Shown: positions 1 to 14,394, counted from the stretch's first letter. The stretch is 64,000 nt of DNA from Haematobia irritans (GCF_050003625.1 NC_134399.1:152824473-152888472), one strand, 5' to 3'. Notes: generated from the letters alone by a model not told the origin. Made by a program: numbers and translations.

Positions 1-1879
1 AGGAAAGGTATCCTTCTCCTCAACATATCTGAAAATTAAGCGTTATATTATAATAACATACAAAGAATTACTGTTTCCCATCCAATAAATCGGAAAAAGC
101 AAAAGTAGTAAAAAATTTTACCACATTAACATTTGCTAAAATATTGGAAAATAATGCACCCTCTACGTTGGCTGCCAATTTCATGTAAATTTAAGTTCTT
201 TACTAAAAAGAAGTCTGGCAGAAGCCTGTGCAAAAATCATAAAATTATGTACCGAATTCCCATTTACGGACAACCCTCTACTTTCAACTTAAGAAAAAAA
301 AAACCGACAAAAGGGAACCCTCTCTTTACTAATAAGAAGTCTGGAAGAAAGAAGCCTGTGCAAAAATCATAAAATTATATACCGAGTTCCCATTTACGGA
401 CAACCCTCCACTTTCAATTTAAGAGAAAAAACCGACAAAAGGGAAGTCTCTCCCCACCTTCGCTCCACTCTGACCTGATATCGGAATATCACGTACCCTA
501 TATTAATTTCGCAACTACTCAATGGTCCCTATAAATTCTATCGAAGTAAATCGACAAAGTTTATTTCAATTTTCCCCTTCCCCAACCAGTATCGAAAAAT
601 CATATATTAATTTAAAAATCATGTATAAATTTCATCACCTCCTCCCACGTTCCCTGTAAATTTCAAGTAGATCGGAGATGTTTAATTTTTGCTCTATTGT
701 TTTAAAGGGACGTCACTTTCCCCGATACAATATCGACAAACACCGTAGTGAATAGCACCCCTAACCTTCCCTGAAAATTCTTGAAACTTTCCTTCAAGTG
801 TGGGGCAATGAAGGTTGCCTCTTCATTTATAACATTTTCCCCCGCTTCCTTTGTAAATTTCAAGAAAACTTAATTTTTTTTATATTTCATGTTAGCCTGA
901 TACCGAAACAGGCAATTGACGTCCAAATGCATTATATCTAAATATACAATTATTTTTCGAGCTTTATGGACAGATATAGATTAAGGAACATGGTTAATAG
1001 AGCCATTTTTTGCAGTTTTAGAGGAGGACCTCCTCCCCGACCAAATGTCGAAAAGCGTATCTTTTGTAAACGTCCCAGAAAATGTCAAGCAAATTATAAG
1101 CCTAAAGGGGCGGCCTCTCTTCCGTCCAAAAATCACAAAATCAGGTATCAACTATTACGGTTGACAGAGGTTACGATCTCTCCCCAGTCCTCTGTAAATT
1201 TCAAGTAACTCGGTAAAGTTTAATTGTTTCTCTGTATGTACTTAAGAGAAGCGGATGTCTCCCTATGCCCTTTTATTTTTATTATAAAATCAGGAACCTG
1301 ATATAAATTTCATAACCTCACCCATTTTTCCGTAAAATTTCAGTCGGGGGAGTTTAGTTTTGTTTTCACTGTACTTTAAAAAAAGTCGGGCAAAGGGGTG
1401 GCCCCCCTCCCCGACCAAATATCGAAAAATAATGTAGCGGATTTTTGTCAAGATGCCAACCCCAACATTCAATGAAAATTTCATGCAAATCGCATAATTT
1501 TGTTCCAAAGTTTCAAGAAGTAAGGCAAGGGGGAGGTCCCCCTCCCCATCCGCATATGAAATCATCAGGTACCCCATATTAATTCCATAACCTCACCGCA
1601 TGTTCTCTTTAAATCTCAGATAATTTAGAGTTTTTTCACTGTACTTTAAAAAAAGTCGAACAAAGGGGAGGTCCCCCTCCGCCGTCAAATATCGAAATAT
1701 AAAGTAGCGGATCTTTGTCTAGTTGCCAACTCCAACCTTCAATGAAAATTTCAAGCAAATCGGTCAACTTTGGTCCAATTTTCAAAAAGTCCGACAAAGG
1801 GGAGGTCCCCCTCCGCGACCAGGTGTCAAAAAATGAGGTACCCTATTTTCACCACATGAACGTCCCCTATGATCTCTGA
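1..1879 (+). repeat. Degenerate ~130-bp tandem repeat array, probably the 3' region of a retroelement
   Basis: A series of diverged units about 130-140 bp long. The clearest early pair begins GAAGCCTGTGCAAAAATCAT at 221 and again at 351, a 130-bp step. Later units share a G-rich/C-rich block (GGGGAGGTCCCCCTCC, able to form a hairpin), then ACCAAATATCGAAAAAT, then AATTTCAAGTAAATCGG. They fall near 1020, 1392, 1524, 1659 and 1798. Short open frames here (133-372, 966-1208, 1290-1577) contain only the repeat motifs in translation and look non-coding. The array runs into a retroelement-like tail, so I infer it is a tandemly repeated 3' non-coding part of a truncated element. No reverse transcriptase or endonuclease reading frame is present. 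Confidence 0.7.
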
Positions 1880-1975
1880 AAGTTTCAAGTAAATCGGTTC
1901 AGCCGTTTCGGAGCCAACTCGGTTCATACAAACAAACAAATAAACAAACATAGATTGCATTTTATATATATAGAT
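1880..1975 (+). mobile_element. Retroelement-like 3' tail (RTE-like non-LTR or derived SINE, tentative)
   Basis: The last unit of the upstream array ends with AAATCGGTTCAGCCGTTTCG, then GGAGCCAACTCGG, a run of CAAA/CAAACA steps, and a simple terminal TATATATAGAT. The combination 'CAGCCGTTTCGGAG ... ACAAACAAACA ... short microsatellite end' is the style of 3' terminus I know from insect RTE-clade non-LTR elements and the SINEs that borrow their tails. Family assignment is from memory only. The element is a 5'-truncated, non-autonomous relic, and no target-site duplication could be confirmed because the 5' end lies outside the window or is too decayed. Confidence 0.45.
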
Positions 1976-2295
1976 GTAGAGAATTTTTCTTGATTTGCAC
2001 AGTTCGTTAAAATTTTACAAAAACAAAAAAATATATATATCCCCTTAATATTTCAAGTATTTGAAGACCCAACATATAAAGGCTTTCTTTAAACCAAGAT
2101 ACAATTTTAGTAAAAAATCTGCATTTAAATTACATTTTGTTGGCACATGTTATGTATGGAAAAAATTTTGCCAAAAAAGTACCAAAAAATGGAATGTTGC
2201 AAAATTTGATTTCTATAGTAAACTTTGTAAAATATTTTTTTTTTATGGAAATGTCAATGTCAATTGTCTAAATTTTATTTCTATAGAAAATGCTT
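1976..2295. other. A+T-rich intergenic DNA with decayed minisatellite
   Basis: About 320 bp of A+T-rich sequence with no recognisable gene. From about 2200 it carries minisatellite-like pieces (TTTCTATAGTAAACTTTG, and TTTCTATAGAAAATGCTT just before the poly(A) run), so it is probably the outer, decayed end of the minisatellite seen again at 2382 and 6016. The open frame at 2061-2297 is rich in Lys, Phe and Asn and is best explained by base composition. Confidence 0.55.
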
Positions 2296-2297
2296 AA

Positions 2298-2381
<84 letters not shown>
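2296..2381. repeat. Poly(A) run of 20 followed by (TA)n microsatellite
   Basis: Twenty A residues (2296-2315) lead directly into about 66 bp of pure alternating TA. The 139 bp after the tract are the same as the sequence after the much longer (TA)n tract at the palindrome centre (5816-6015). The two tracts therefore look like length variants of one locus. The poly(A) run is absent at the central copy. Confidence 0.95.
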
Positions 2382-2384
<3 letters not shown>

Positions 2385-2520
2385 AATGCTGTCAAAATTA
2401 TATTTTTATAGAAAATTGTGTCAAACTTTTATTAAAAATTTTGTCAAAATTTTAATGAAAAATTTTGTCAAAATTGTTTATATAGAAAATTTTGTCAACA
2501 TTTTATTGCTATAGAAAATT
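2382..2520 (+). repeat. Minisatellite fragment, direct copy of 6016-6154
   Basis: A 139-bp stretch identical by eye to 6016-6154 and preceded in both places by (TA)n, so the offset is 3,634 bp. At 2521 it stops abruptly and continues as inverted satellite, whereas the copy at 6154 continues into more minisatellite. It marks the left breakpoint of the inverted structure. Confidence 0.9.
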
Positions 2521-4407
2521 CAGGATTTGGATGGAATTTTCGATTTTTTGGGGGTGGTCATGAATTAAGCTCCTTTTCGCTCTAGGAGGCATAGTTTAGG
2601 AAATATGAGCAAAACAAGTTTTTCATATAAAAATTTAAATTTTTTCAGGATTTGGATGGAATTTTCGATTTTTTGGGAGTGGTCATGAATTAAGCTCCTT
2701 TTCGCTCTAGGACGCATAGTTTAGGAGATATGAGCAAACAAGTTTTTCATATAAAAATTTCAATTTTTTCAGGATTTGGAAGGAATTTTCGATTTTTTGG
2801 GGGTGGTCATGAATTAAGCTCCTTTTCGCTCTAGGACGGGTAGTTTAGGAGATATGAGCAAAACAAATTTTTCATATAAAAATTTCAATTTTTCAGGACT
2901 TGGAAGGAATTTTCGATTTTTTGGGGGTGGTCATGAATTAAGCTCCTTTTCGCTCTAGGAGGCATAGTTTAGGAAATATGAGCAAAACAAGTTTTTCATA
3001 TAAAAATTTAAATTTTTTCAGGATTTGGATGGAATTTTCGCTTTTTTGGGAGTGGGCATGAATTAAGCTCCTTTTCGCTCTAGGACGCATAGTTTAGGAG
3101 ATATGAGCAAAACAAGTTTTTCATATAAAAAGTTCAATTTTTTCAGGATTTGGATGCAATTTTCGATTTATTGGGGGTGGTCATGAATTAATCTCCTTTT
3201 CGCTCTAGGGCGCATAGTTTAGGAGATATGAGCAAAACAAGTTTTTCATATAAAAATTTCAATTTTTCCAGGATTTGGAAGGAATTTTCGATTTTTTAGG
3301 GTAGGTCATGAATTAAGCTGCTTTTCGCTCATAGTTTAGAAGATATGAGCAAAACAAGTTTTTCATATAAAAATTTCAATTTTTTCAGGATTTGGATGGA
3401 ATTTTCGATTTTTTGGGGGTGGTCATGAATTAAGCTCCTTTTCGCTCTAGGACGCATAGTTTAGGAGATATGAGCAAAACAAGTTTTTCGTATAAAAATT
3501 TCAATTTTTTCAGGATTTGGATGGAATTTTCGATTTTTTGGGGGTGGTCATGAATTAAGCTCCTTTTCGCTCTAGGACGCATAGTTTAGGAGATATGAGC
3601 AAAACAAGTTTTTCATATAAAAATTTCAATTTTTTCAGGATTTCGAAGGAATTTTCGATTTTTTGGGGGTGGTCATGAATTAAGCTCCTTTTCGCTCTAG
3701 GACGCATAGTTTAGGAGATATGAGCAAAGCAAGTTTTTCATATAAAAATTTCATTTTTTTCAGGATTTGGAAGGAATTTACGATTTTTTGGGGGTGGTCA
3801 TGAATTAAGCTCCTTTTCGCTCTAGGACGCATAGTTTAGGAGATATGAGCAAAACAAGTTTTTCATATAAAAATTTCAATTTTTTCAGGATTTGGATGGA
3901 ATTTTCGATTTTTTGGGGGTGGTCATGAATTAAGCTCCTTTTCGCTCTAGGACGCATAGTTTAGGAGATATGAGCAAAACAAGTTTTTTATATAAAAAGT
4001 TCAATTTTTTCAGGATTTGGATGGAATTTTCGATTTTTTTGGGGTGGTCATGAATTAAGCTCCTTTTCGCTCTAGGACGCATAGTTTAGGAGATATGAGC
4101 AAAACAAGTTTTTCATATATAAATTTCAATTTTTTCAGGATTTGGATGGAATTTTCGATTTTTTGGGGGTGGTCATGAATTAAGCTCCTTTTCGCTCTAG
4201 GACGCATAGTTTAGGAGATATGAGCAAAACAAGTTTTTCATATAAAAATTTCAATTTTTTCAGGATTTGGATGGAATTTTCGATTTTTTTGGGGTGGTCA
4301 TGAATTAAGCTCCTTTTCGCTCTAGGACGCATAGTTTAGGAGATATGAGCAAAACAAGTTTTTCTTATAAAATTTTTTCCAGGATTTGGATGGAATTTTC
4401 AATTTTT
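2519..4407 (-). repeat. Inverted block of the ~125-bp satellite (about 15 units)
   Basis: Units here read in the opposite sense to the main array (GGGGGTGGTCATGAATTAAG rather than its complement). Every private variant mirrors a unit at 7424-9312. Examples are the 10-bp shortened unit near 3325, the missing A in GAGCAAACAAG near 2730, and the GACGGGTAG variant near 2835. It is thus not an independent array but the inverted copy of the array edge. Confidence 0.95.
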
Positions 4408-5294
4408 CTTGACTCTTCGAAATAAATTTTAATTCATTCGTTTTTTTCACCTTTTTTCTTCATGGCCTTTAAAAACGTTTTACTGACAACTTACATTTCC
4501 AAATTCAGACTAGACTTCAAGTTGAAATTAAGCTATGTTTCAAGTAAAAAAGTCTTTAAAATTAAGTATTGGAAAGTCTTACCTTTTTTTGAACCCTTTT
4601 TTGTTTTGGAGGTTAGGAACAAAAAGTCAACAAGTTTAAAGACGATTACATTAATGTTGAAGAATTTTTCAGAATTATTTAAGTCAATCTGACCTTAGTT
4701 CTTTATGTTCTTTAATGTATGTTAAATGTACCCTCTTAACTATAAGGAAAAAGCGATTTAATTGAAAAGTTTATCGACTTTTGGACAAGGAAAAGTTCTT
4801 TATATCAGAGAAATGCGTCTTATATTCTAAACAAAATTCGCATTTGTATTTTAAGGATATGAATTCGTTGGCCATATGACAATCTTTTTTTAGTGTACGA
4901 TCCTGAAATCTTGCTAAGATTTTTTTGTTTGCACCAATAATGCCGGAAGGATTTTGAAAATACCCTAGTTTAAGTGAACGATTCAGTCTATTGCGTGCTG
5001 AACTTTTCGCTTGTCAATGAGTGCTGCTCTATTCTATGTTTAGCTCAATGACAAGGGACCTCCTTCTCATATCCGTGCCCTACGGTCATAAAGGAGCAGT
5101 GGATGATGATGTATATTGGGCGTTTTTTTTTTTTTTTGGATAAAGATATTATGGAACACTAACTATGTCACTTGAAAATGGGAACTGAAACTAAATTGGG
5201 AAATTCTGCAATAAAAAGTGTACGATTGACAGAAGAAGTTAGAGCGCACAGCAATGCGAATATTGACATAGGGGTATAGCTGCCGTCTTGCTTG
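4408..5294 (-). other. Spacer between minisatellite and satellite, inverted copy
   Basis: About 890 bp without tandem structure, A+T-rich, containing a poly(T) run near 5125-5140. It is present a second time, inverted, at 6537-7423. A 76-codon open frame (4462-4692, Met-Ala-Phe-Lys start, rich in Lys, Phe, Leu and Ser) resembles no family I know and has no other sign of coding. I see no gene here. Confidence 0.7.
5020..5112 (+). mobile_element. Possible relic of a dispersed dipteran repeat (tentative)
   Basis: Within the spacer, the stretch with AGCTCAATGACAAGGGACCT and CCTTCTCATATCCGTGCCCT resembles an interspersed repeat I have seen in fly genomes, in which a similar 'AGCTCAATGA-AAGGG-CCTCCTTTTTATA' core occurs. 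The resemblance is from memory and only part of the unit is present. The mirror copy lies at 6719-6811. It could equally be unrelated single-copy sequence. Confidence 0.25.
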
Positions 5295-6536
<1,242 letters not shown>

Positions 6537-7423
6537 CAAGCAAGACGGCAGCTATACCCCTATGTCAATATTCGCATTGCTGTGCGCTCTAACTTCTTCT
6601 GTCAATCGTACACTTTTTATTGCAGAATTTCCCAATTTAGTTTCAGTTCCCATTTTCAAGTGACATAGTTAGTGTTCCATAATATCTTTATCCAAAAAAA
6701 AAAAAAAACGCCCAATATACATCATCATCCACTGCTCCTTTATGACCGTAGGGCACGGATATGAGAAGGAGGTCCCTTGTCATTGAGCTAAACATAGAAT
6801 AGAGCAGCACTCATTGACAAGCGAAAAGTTCAGCACGCAATAGACTGAATCGTTCACTTAAACTAGGGTATTTTCAAAATCCTTCCGGCATTATTGGTGC
6901 AAACAAAAAAATCTTAGCAAGATTTCAGGATCGTACACTAAAAAAAGATTGTCATATGGCCAACGAATTCATATCCTTAAAATACAAATGCGAATTTTGT
7001 TTAGAATATAAGACGCATTTCTCTGATATAAAGAACTTTTCCTTGTCCAAAAGTCGATAAACTTTTCAATTAAATCGCTTTTTCCTTATAGTTAAGAGGG
7101 TACATTTAACATACATTAAAGAACATAAAGAACTAAGGTCAGATTGACTTAAATAATTCTGAAAAATTCTTCAACATTAATGTAATCGTCTTTAAACTTG
7201 TTGACTTTTTGTTCCTAACCTCCAAAACAAAAAAGGGTTCAAAAAAAGGTAAGACTTTCCAATACTTAATTTTAAAGACTTTTTTACTTGAAACATAGCT
7301 TAATTTCAACTTGAAGTCTAGTCTGAATTTGGAAATGTAAGTTGTCAGTAAAACGTTTTTAAAGGCCATGAAGAAAAAAGGTGAAAAAAACGAATGAATT
7401 AAAATTTATTTCGAAGAGTCAAG
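6537..7423 (+). other. Spacer between minisatellite and main satellite, probable original copy
   Basis: The forward version of the 890-bp spacer. It runs from AAGCAAGACGGCAGC to the first satellite-like motif at 7424 and includes a 15-base poly(A) run near 6693. I recognise no gene, promoter or RNA. The only open frame (7139-7369, minus strand) is the mirror of the one at 4462-4692. Confidence 0.7.
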
Positions 7424-10400
7424 AAAAATTGAAAATTCCATCCAAATCCTGGAAAAAATTTTATAAGAAAAACTTGTTTTGCTCATATCTCCTAAACTAT
7501 GCGTCCTAGAGCGAAAAGGAGCTTAATTCATGACCACCCCAAAAAAATCGAAAATTCCATCCAAATCCTGAAAAAATTGAAATTTTTATATGAAAAACTT
7601 GTTTTGCTCATATCTCCTAAACTATGCGTCCTAGAGCGAAAAGGAGCTTAATTCATGACCACCCCCAAAAAATCGAAAATTCCATCCAAATCCTGAAAAA
7701 ATTGAAATTTATATATGAAAAACTTGTTTTGCTCATATCTCCTAAACTATGCGTCCTAGAGCGAAAAGGAGCTTAATTCATGACCACCCCAAAAAAATCG
7801 AAAATTCCATCCAAATCCTGAAAAAATTGAACTTTTTATATAAAAAACTTGTTTTGCTCATATCTCCTAAACTATGCGTCCTAGAGCGAAAAGGAGCTTA
7901 ATTCATGACCACCCCCAAAAAATCGAAAATTCCATCCAAATCCTGAAAAAATTGAAATTTTTATATGAAAAACTTGTTTTGCTCATATCTCCTAAACTAT
8001 GCGTCCTAGAGCGAAAAGGAGCTTAATTCATGACCACCCCCAAAAAATCGTAAATTCCTTCCAAATCCTGAAAAAAATGAAATTTTTATATGAAAAACTT
8101 GCTTTGCTCATATCTCCTAAACTATGCGTCCTAGAGCGAAAAGGAGCTTAATTCATGACCACCCCCAAAAAATCGAAAATTCCTTCGAAATCCTGAAAAA
8201 ATTGAAATTTTTATATGAAAAACTTGTTTTGCTCATATCTCCTAAACTATGCGTCCTAGAGCGAAAAGGAGCTTAATTCATGACCACCCCCAAAAAATCG
8301 AAAATTCCATCCAAATCCTGAAAAAATTGAAATTTTTATACGAAAAACTTGTTTTGCTCATATCTCCTAAACTATGCGTCCTAGAGCGAAAAGGAGCTTA
8401 ATTCATGACCACCCCCAAAAAATCGAAAATTCCATCCAAATCCTGAAAAAATTGAAATTTTTATATGAAAAACTTGTTTTGCTCATATCTTCTAAACTAT
8501 GAGCGAAAAGCAGCTTAATTCATGACCTACCCTAAAAAATCGAAAATTCCTTCCAAATCCTGGAAAAATTGAAATTTTTATATGAAAAACTTGTTTTGCT
8601 CATATCTCCTAAACTATGCGCCCTAGAGCGAAAAGGAGATTAATTCATGACCACCCCCAATAAATCGAAAATTGCATCCAAATCCTGAAAAAATTGAACT
8701 TTTTATATGAAAAACTTGTTTTGCTCATATCTCCTAAACTATGCGTCCTAGAGCGAAAAGGAGCTTAATTCATGCCCACTCCCAAAAAAGCGAAAATTCC
8801 ATCCAAATCCTGAAAAAATTTAAATTTTTATATGAAAAACTTGTTTTGCTCATATTTCCTAAACTATGCCTCCTAGAGCGAAAAGGAGCTTAATTCATGA
8901 CCACCCCCAAAAAATCGAAAATTCCTTCCAAGTCCTGAAAAATTGAAATTTTTATATGAAAAATTTGTTTTGCTCATATCTCCTAAACTACCCGTCCTAG
9001 AGCGAAAAGGAGCTTAATTCATGACCACCCCCAAAAAATCGAAAATTCCTTCCAAATCCTGAAAAAATTGAAATTTTTATATGAAAAACTTGTTTGCTCA
9101 TATCTCCTAAACTATGCGTCCTAGAGCGAAAAGGAGCTTAATTCATGACCACTCCCAAAAAATCGAAAATTCCATCCAAATCCTGAAAAAATTTAAATTT
9201 TTATATGAAAAACTTGTTTTGCTCATATTTCCTAAACTATGCCTCCTAGAGCGAAAAGGAGCTTAATTCATGACCACCCCCAAAAAATCGAAAATTCCAT
9301 CCAAATCCTGAAAAAATTGACATTTTTATATGAAAAACTTGTTTTGCTCATATCTCCTAAACCATGCGTCCTAGAGCGAAAAGGAGCTTAATTCATGACC
9401 ACTCCCAAAAAATCGAAAATTCCATCCAAAAAATCGAAAATTCCTTCCAAAAAAAAATTGAAATTTTTATATGAAAAATTTGTTTTGCTCATATCTCCTA
9501 AACTATCCGTCCTAGAGCGAAAAAGAGCTTAATTCATGACCACCCCCAAAAAATCGAAAATTCCTTCCAAATCCTGAAAAATTGAAATTTTTATATGAAA
9601 AATTTGTTTTGCTCATATCTCCTAAACTACCCGTCCTAGAGCGAAAAGGAGCTTAATTCATGACCACCCCCAAAAAATCGAAAATTCCTTCCAAATCCTG
9701 AAAAATTGAAATTTTTATATGAAAAATTTGTTTTGCTCATATCTCCTAAACTACCCGTCCTAGAGCGAAAAGGAGCTTAATTCATGACCACCCACAAAAA
9801 ATCGAAAATTCCTTCCAAATCCTGAAAAAAATGAAATTTTTATATGAAAAATTTGTTTTGCTCATATCTCCTAAACTATGCGTCGTAGAGCGAAAAGGAG
9901 CTTAATTCATGACCATCCCCAAAAAATCGAAAATTCCATCCAAATCCTGAAAAAATTGAAATTTTTATATGAAAAACTTGTTTTGCTCATATCTCCTAAA
10001 CTATGCGTCCTAGAGCGAAAAGGAGCTTAATTCATGACCACCCCCAAAAAATCGACAATTCCATCCAAATCCTGAAAAAATTGACATTTTTATATGAAAA
10101 ACTTGTTTTGCTCATATCTCCTAAACTATGCGTCCTAGAGCGAAAAGCTCATATGTCCTAAACTATGCGTCCTAGAGCGAAAAGGAGCTCAATTCATGAC
10201 CATCCCCAAAAAGTCGAAAATTCCTTCCAAATCCTGAAAAAATTGAAACTTGTGTATGAAAAACTTGTTTTGTTCATATCTCCTAAACTATGCGTCCTAG
10301 AGCGAAAAGGAGCTTAATGCATGGCTACCCCCAAAAAATCGAAAATTCCATCCAAATCCTGAAAAAATTGAAATTTTTATATGAAAAACTTGTTTTGCTC

Positions 10401-12720
10401 ATATCTCCTAAACTATGCGTCTTAGAGCGAAAAGGAGCTTAATTCATGACCACCCCCAAAAAATCGAAAATTCCATCCAAATCCTGAAAAAATTGAAATT
10501 TTTATATGAAAAACTTGTTTTGCTCATATCTCCTAAACTATGCGTCCTACAGCGAAAAGGAGCTTAATTCATGACCACTCCCAAAAAATCGAAAATTCCT
10601 TCCAAATCCTGAAAAAATTGAAATTTTTATATGAAAAACTTGTTTTGCTCATATCTCCTAAACTATGCGTCCTAGAGCGAAAAGGAGCTTAATTCATGAC
10701 CACCCCAAAAAAATCGAAAATTCCTTCCAAATCCTGAAAAAATTGAAACTTGTATATGAAAAACTTGTTTTGTTCATATCTCCTAAACTATGCGTCCTAG
10801 AGCGAAAATGAGCTTAATTCATGACCACCCCCAAAAAATCGAAAATTCCTTCCAAATCCTGAAAAAATTTAAATTTTTATATGAAAAACTTGTTTTGCTC
10901 ATATCTCCTAAACTATGCGTCCTAGAGCGAAAAGGAGCTTAATTCATGACTACCCCCAAAAAATCGAAAATTCCATCCAAATCCTGAAAAAATTGAAATT
11001 TTTATATGAAAAACTTGTTTTGCTCATATCTCCTAAGCTATGCGTCCTAGAGCGAAAAGGAGCTTAATCCATGACCACCCCCAAAAAAGCGAAAATTCCA
11101 TCCAAATCCTGAAAAAATTGAAATTTTTATATGAAAAACTTGTTTTGTTCATATCTCCTAAACTATGCGTCCTAGAGCGAAAAGGAGCTTAATTCATGAC
11201 CACCCCCAAAAAATCGAAAATTCCATCCAAATCCTGAAAAAAATTGAAATTTTTATATGAAAAACTTGTTTTGCTCATATCTCCTAAACTATGCGTCCTA
11301 GAGCGAAAAGGAGCTTAATTCATGACCATCCCCAAACAAGCGAAAATTCCATCCAAATCCTGAAAAAATTGAAATTTTTATATGAAAAACTTGTTTTGCT
11401 CATATCTCCTAAACTATGCGTCCTAGAGCGAAAAGGAGCTTAATTCACGACCACCCCCAAAAAATCGAAAATTCCATCCAAATCCTGAAAAAATTGAAAT
11501 TTTTATATGAAAAATTTGTTTTGCTCATATCTCCTAAACTATGCGTCCTAGAGCGAAAAGGAGCTTAATTCATGACCACCCCCAAAAAATCGAAAATTCC
11601 TTCCAAGTCCTGAAAAATTGAAATTTTTATATGAAAAATTTGTTTTGCTCATATCTCCTAAACTACCCGTCCTAGAGCGAAAAGGAGCTTAATTCATGAC
11701 CATCCCCAAAAAATCGAAAATTCCATCCAAATCCTGAAAAAATTGAAATTTTTATATGAAAAACTTGTTTTGCTCATATCTCCTAAACTATGCGTCCTAG
11801 AGCGAAAAGGAGCTTAATTCATAACCACCCCCAAAAAATCGAAAATTCCATCCAAATCCTGAAAAAAATTTAAATTTTTATATGAAAAATTTGTTTTGCT
11901 CATATCTCCTAAACTATGAGTCCTAGAGCGAAAAGGAGCTTAATTCACGACCATCCCCAAAAAAATCGAAAATTCCACGCCAAATCCCGAAAAAATTGAA
12001 ATTTTTATATGAAAAACTTGTTTTGCTCATATCTCCTAAACTATGCGTCCTAGAGCGAAAAGGAGCTTAATTCATGACCACCCCCAAAAAATCGACAATC
12101 CAAATCCTGAAAAAATTGACATTTTTATATGAAAAACTTGTTTTGCTCATATCTCCTAAACTATGCGTCCTAAAGCGAAAAGGAGCTTAATTCATGACCA
12201 CTCCCAAAAAATCGAAAATTCCATCCAAATCCTGAAAAAATTGAAATTTTTATATGAAAAACTTGTTTTGCTCATATCTCCTAAACTATGCGTCCTAGAG
12301 CGAAAAGGAGCTTAATTCATGAGCACCCCCAAACAATCGAAAATTCCATCCAAATCCTGAAAAAATTTAAATTTTTATATGAAAGACTTGTTTTGCTCAT
12401 ATCTCCTAAAGTATGCGTCCTAGAGCGAAAAGGAGCTTAATTCATGACCATCCCCAAAAAATCGAAAATTCCATCCAAATCCTGAAAAAATTGAAATTTT
12501 TATATGAAAAACTTGTTTTGCTCATATCTCCTAAACTATGCGTCCTAGAGCGAAAAGGATCTTAATTCATGACCACCCCCAAAAAATCGACAATTCCATC
12601 CAAATCCTGAAAAAATTGACATTTTTATATGAAAAACTTGTTTTGCTAATATCTTATATGAAAAACTTGTTTTGCTAATATCTCCTAAACTATGCGTCCG
12701 AGAGCGAAAAGGAGCTTAAT
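7424..12720 (+). repeat. Array edge: more diverged and irregular units
   Basis: The first unit is a poor match (TTTTATAAGAAAAACTTG in place of the usual A/T block). Units up to about 12.7 kb carry more private changes than those further in: CTACCCGTCC forms near 8990, 9630, 9750 and 11663, AAACTTGTGTATG/AAACTTGTATATG near 10245 and 10748, and a shortened unit near 8505. Small local rearrangements lie at 9421-9455, 10147-10165 (AGCGAAAAGCTCATATG join) and 12653-12680 (a ~34-bp duplicated piece). Less homogenised units at an array edge fit unequal-exchange models. Confidence 0.7.
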
Positions 12721-14394
12721 TCATGACCACCCCAAAAAAATCGAAAATTCCTTCCAAATCCTGAAAAAATTGAAACTTGTATATGAAAAACTTGTTTTGC
12801 TCATATCTCCTAAACTATGCGTCCTAGAGCGAAAAGGAGCTTAATTCATGACCACCCCCAAAAAATCGAAAATTCCTTCCAAATCCTGAAAAAATTTAAA
12901 TTTTTATATGAAAAACTTGTTTTGCTCATATCTCCTAAACTATGCGTCCTAGAGCGAAAAGGAGCTTAATTCATGACCACCCCCAAAAAATCGAAAATTC
13001 CATCCAAATCCTGAAAAAATTGAAATTTTTATATGAAAAACTTGTTTTGCTCATATCTCCTAAACTATGCGTCCTAGAGCGAAAAGGAGCTTAATCCATG
13101 ACCACCCTCAAAAAAGCGAAAATTCCATCCAAATCCTGAAAAAAATTGAAATTTTTATATGAAAAACTTGTTTTGCTCATATCTCCTAAACTATGCGTCC
13201 TAGAGCGAAAAGGAGCTTAATCCATGACCACCCCCAAAAAATCTAAAATTCCTTCCAAATCCTGAAAAAATTGAAATTTTTATATGAAAAACTTGTTTTG
13301 CTCATATCTCCTAAACTATGCGTCCTAGAGCGGAAAGGAGGTTAATTCATGACCACTCCCAAAAAATCGAAAATTCCATCCAAATCCTGAAAAAATTGAA
13401 ATTTTTATATGAAAAACTTGTTTTGCTCATATCTCCTAAACTATGCGTCCTAGAGCGAAAAGGAGCTTAATTCATGACCACCTCCAAAAAATCGAAAATT
13501 CCATCCAAATCCTGAAAAAATTGAAATTTTTATATGAAAAACTTGTTGTGCTCATATCACCTAAACTATGCGTTCTAGAGCGAAAAGGAGCTTAATTCAT
13601 GACCATCCCCAAAAAATCGAAAATTCCATCCAAATCCTGAAAAAATTTAAATTTTTATATGAAAAACTTGTTTTGCTCATATCTCCTAAACTATGCGTCC
13701 TAGAGCGAAAAGGAGCTTAATTCATGACCACCCCCAAAAAATCGAAAATTCCACCCAAATCCTGAAAAAATTGAAATTTTTATATGAAAAACTTGTTTTG
13801 CTCATATCTCCTAAACTATGCGTCCTAGAGCGAAAAGGAGCTTAATTCATGACCACCCCCAAAAAATCGAAAATTCCTTCGAAATCCTGAAAAAATTGAA
13901 ATTTTTATATGAAAAACTTGTTTTGCTCATATCTCCTAAACTATGCGTCCTAGAGCTTAATTCATGACCACCCCCAAAAAATCGAAAATTCCATCCAAAT
14001 CCTGAAAAAATTTAAATTTTTATATGAAAAATTTGTTTTGCTCATATCTCCTAAACTATGCGTCCTAGAGCGAAAAGGAGCTTAATTCATGAACACCCCC
14101 AAAAAATCGAAAATTCCATCCAAATCCTGAAAAAATTGAAATTTTTATATGAAAAACTTGTTTTGCTCATATCTCCTAAACTATGCGTTCTAGAGCGAAA
14201 AGGAGCTTAATTCCTGACCACCCCCAAAAAATCGAAAATTCCTTCCAAATCCTGAAAAAATTGAAATTTTTATATGAAAAACTTGTTTTGCTCATATCTC
14301 CTAAACTATGCGTCCTAGAGCGAAAAGGAGCTTAATTCATGACCACCCCCAAAAAATCGAAAATTCCATCCAAATCCTGAAAAAATTGAAATTT

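Noticed and set aside
133..1577. Short open frames of 79-95 codons in the first 1.6 kb
   Set aside because: They translate the degenerate 130-bp repeat. Neighbouring repeats are not open in the same frame and no reverse transcriptase or other domain is visible.
2061..2455. Two short open frames around the left (TA)n tract
   Set aside because: Composition-driven Lys/Phe/Asn-rich and Ile-Tyr sequences ending in minisatellite.
4462..4692. 76-codon open frame in the spacer, also present inverted at 7139-7369
   Set aside because: The two identical frames are the two arms of the palindrome, not independent conservation. No known motif, strong Lys/Phe/Leu bias from A+T-rich DNA, and no supporting signals.
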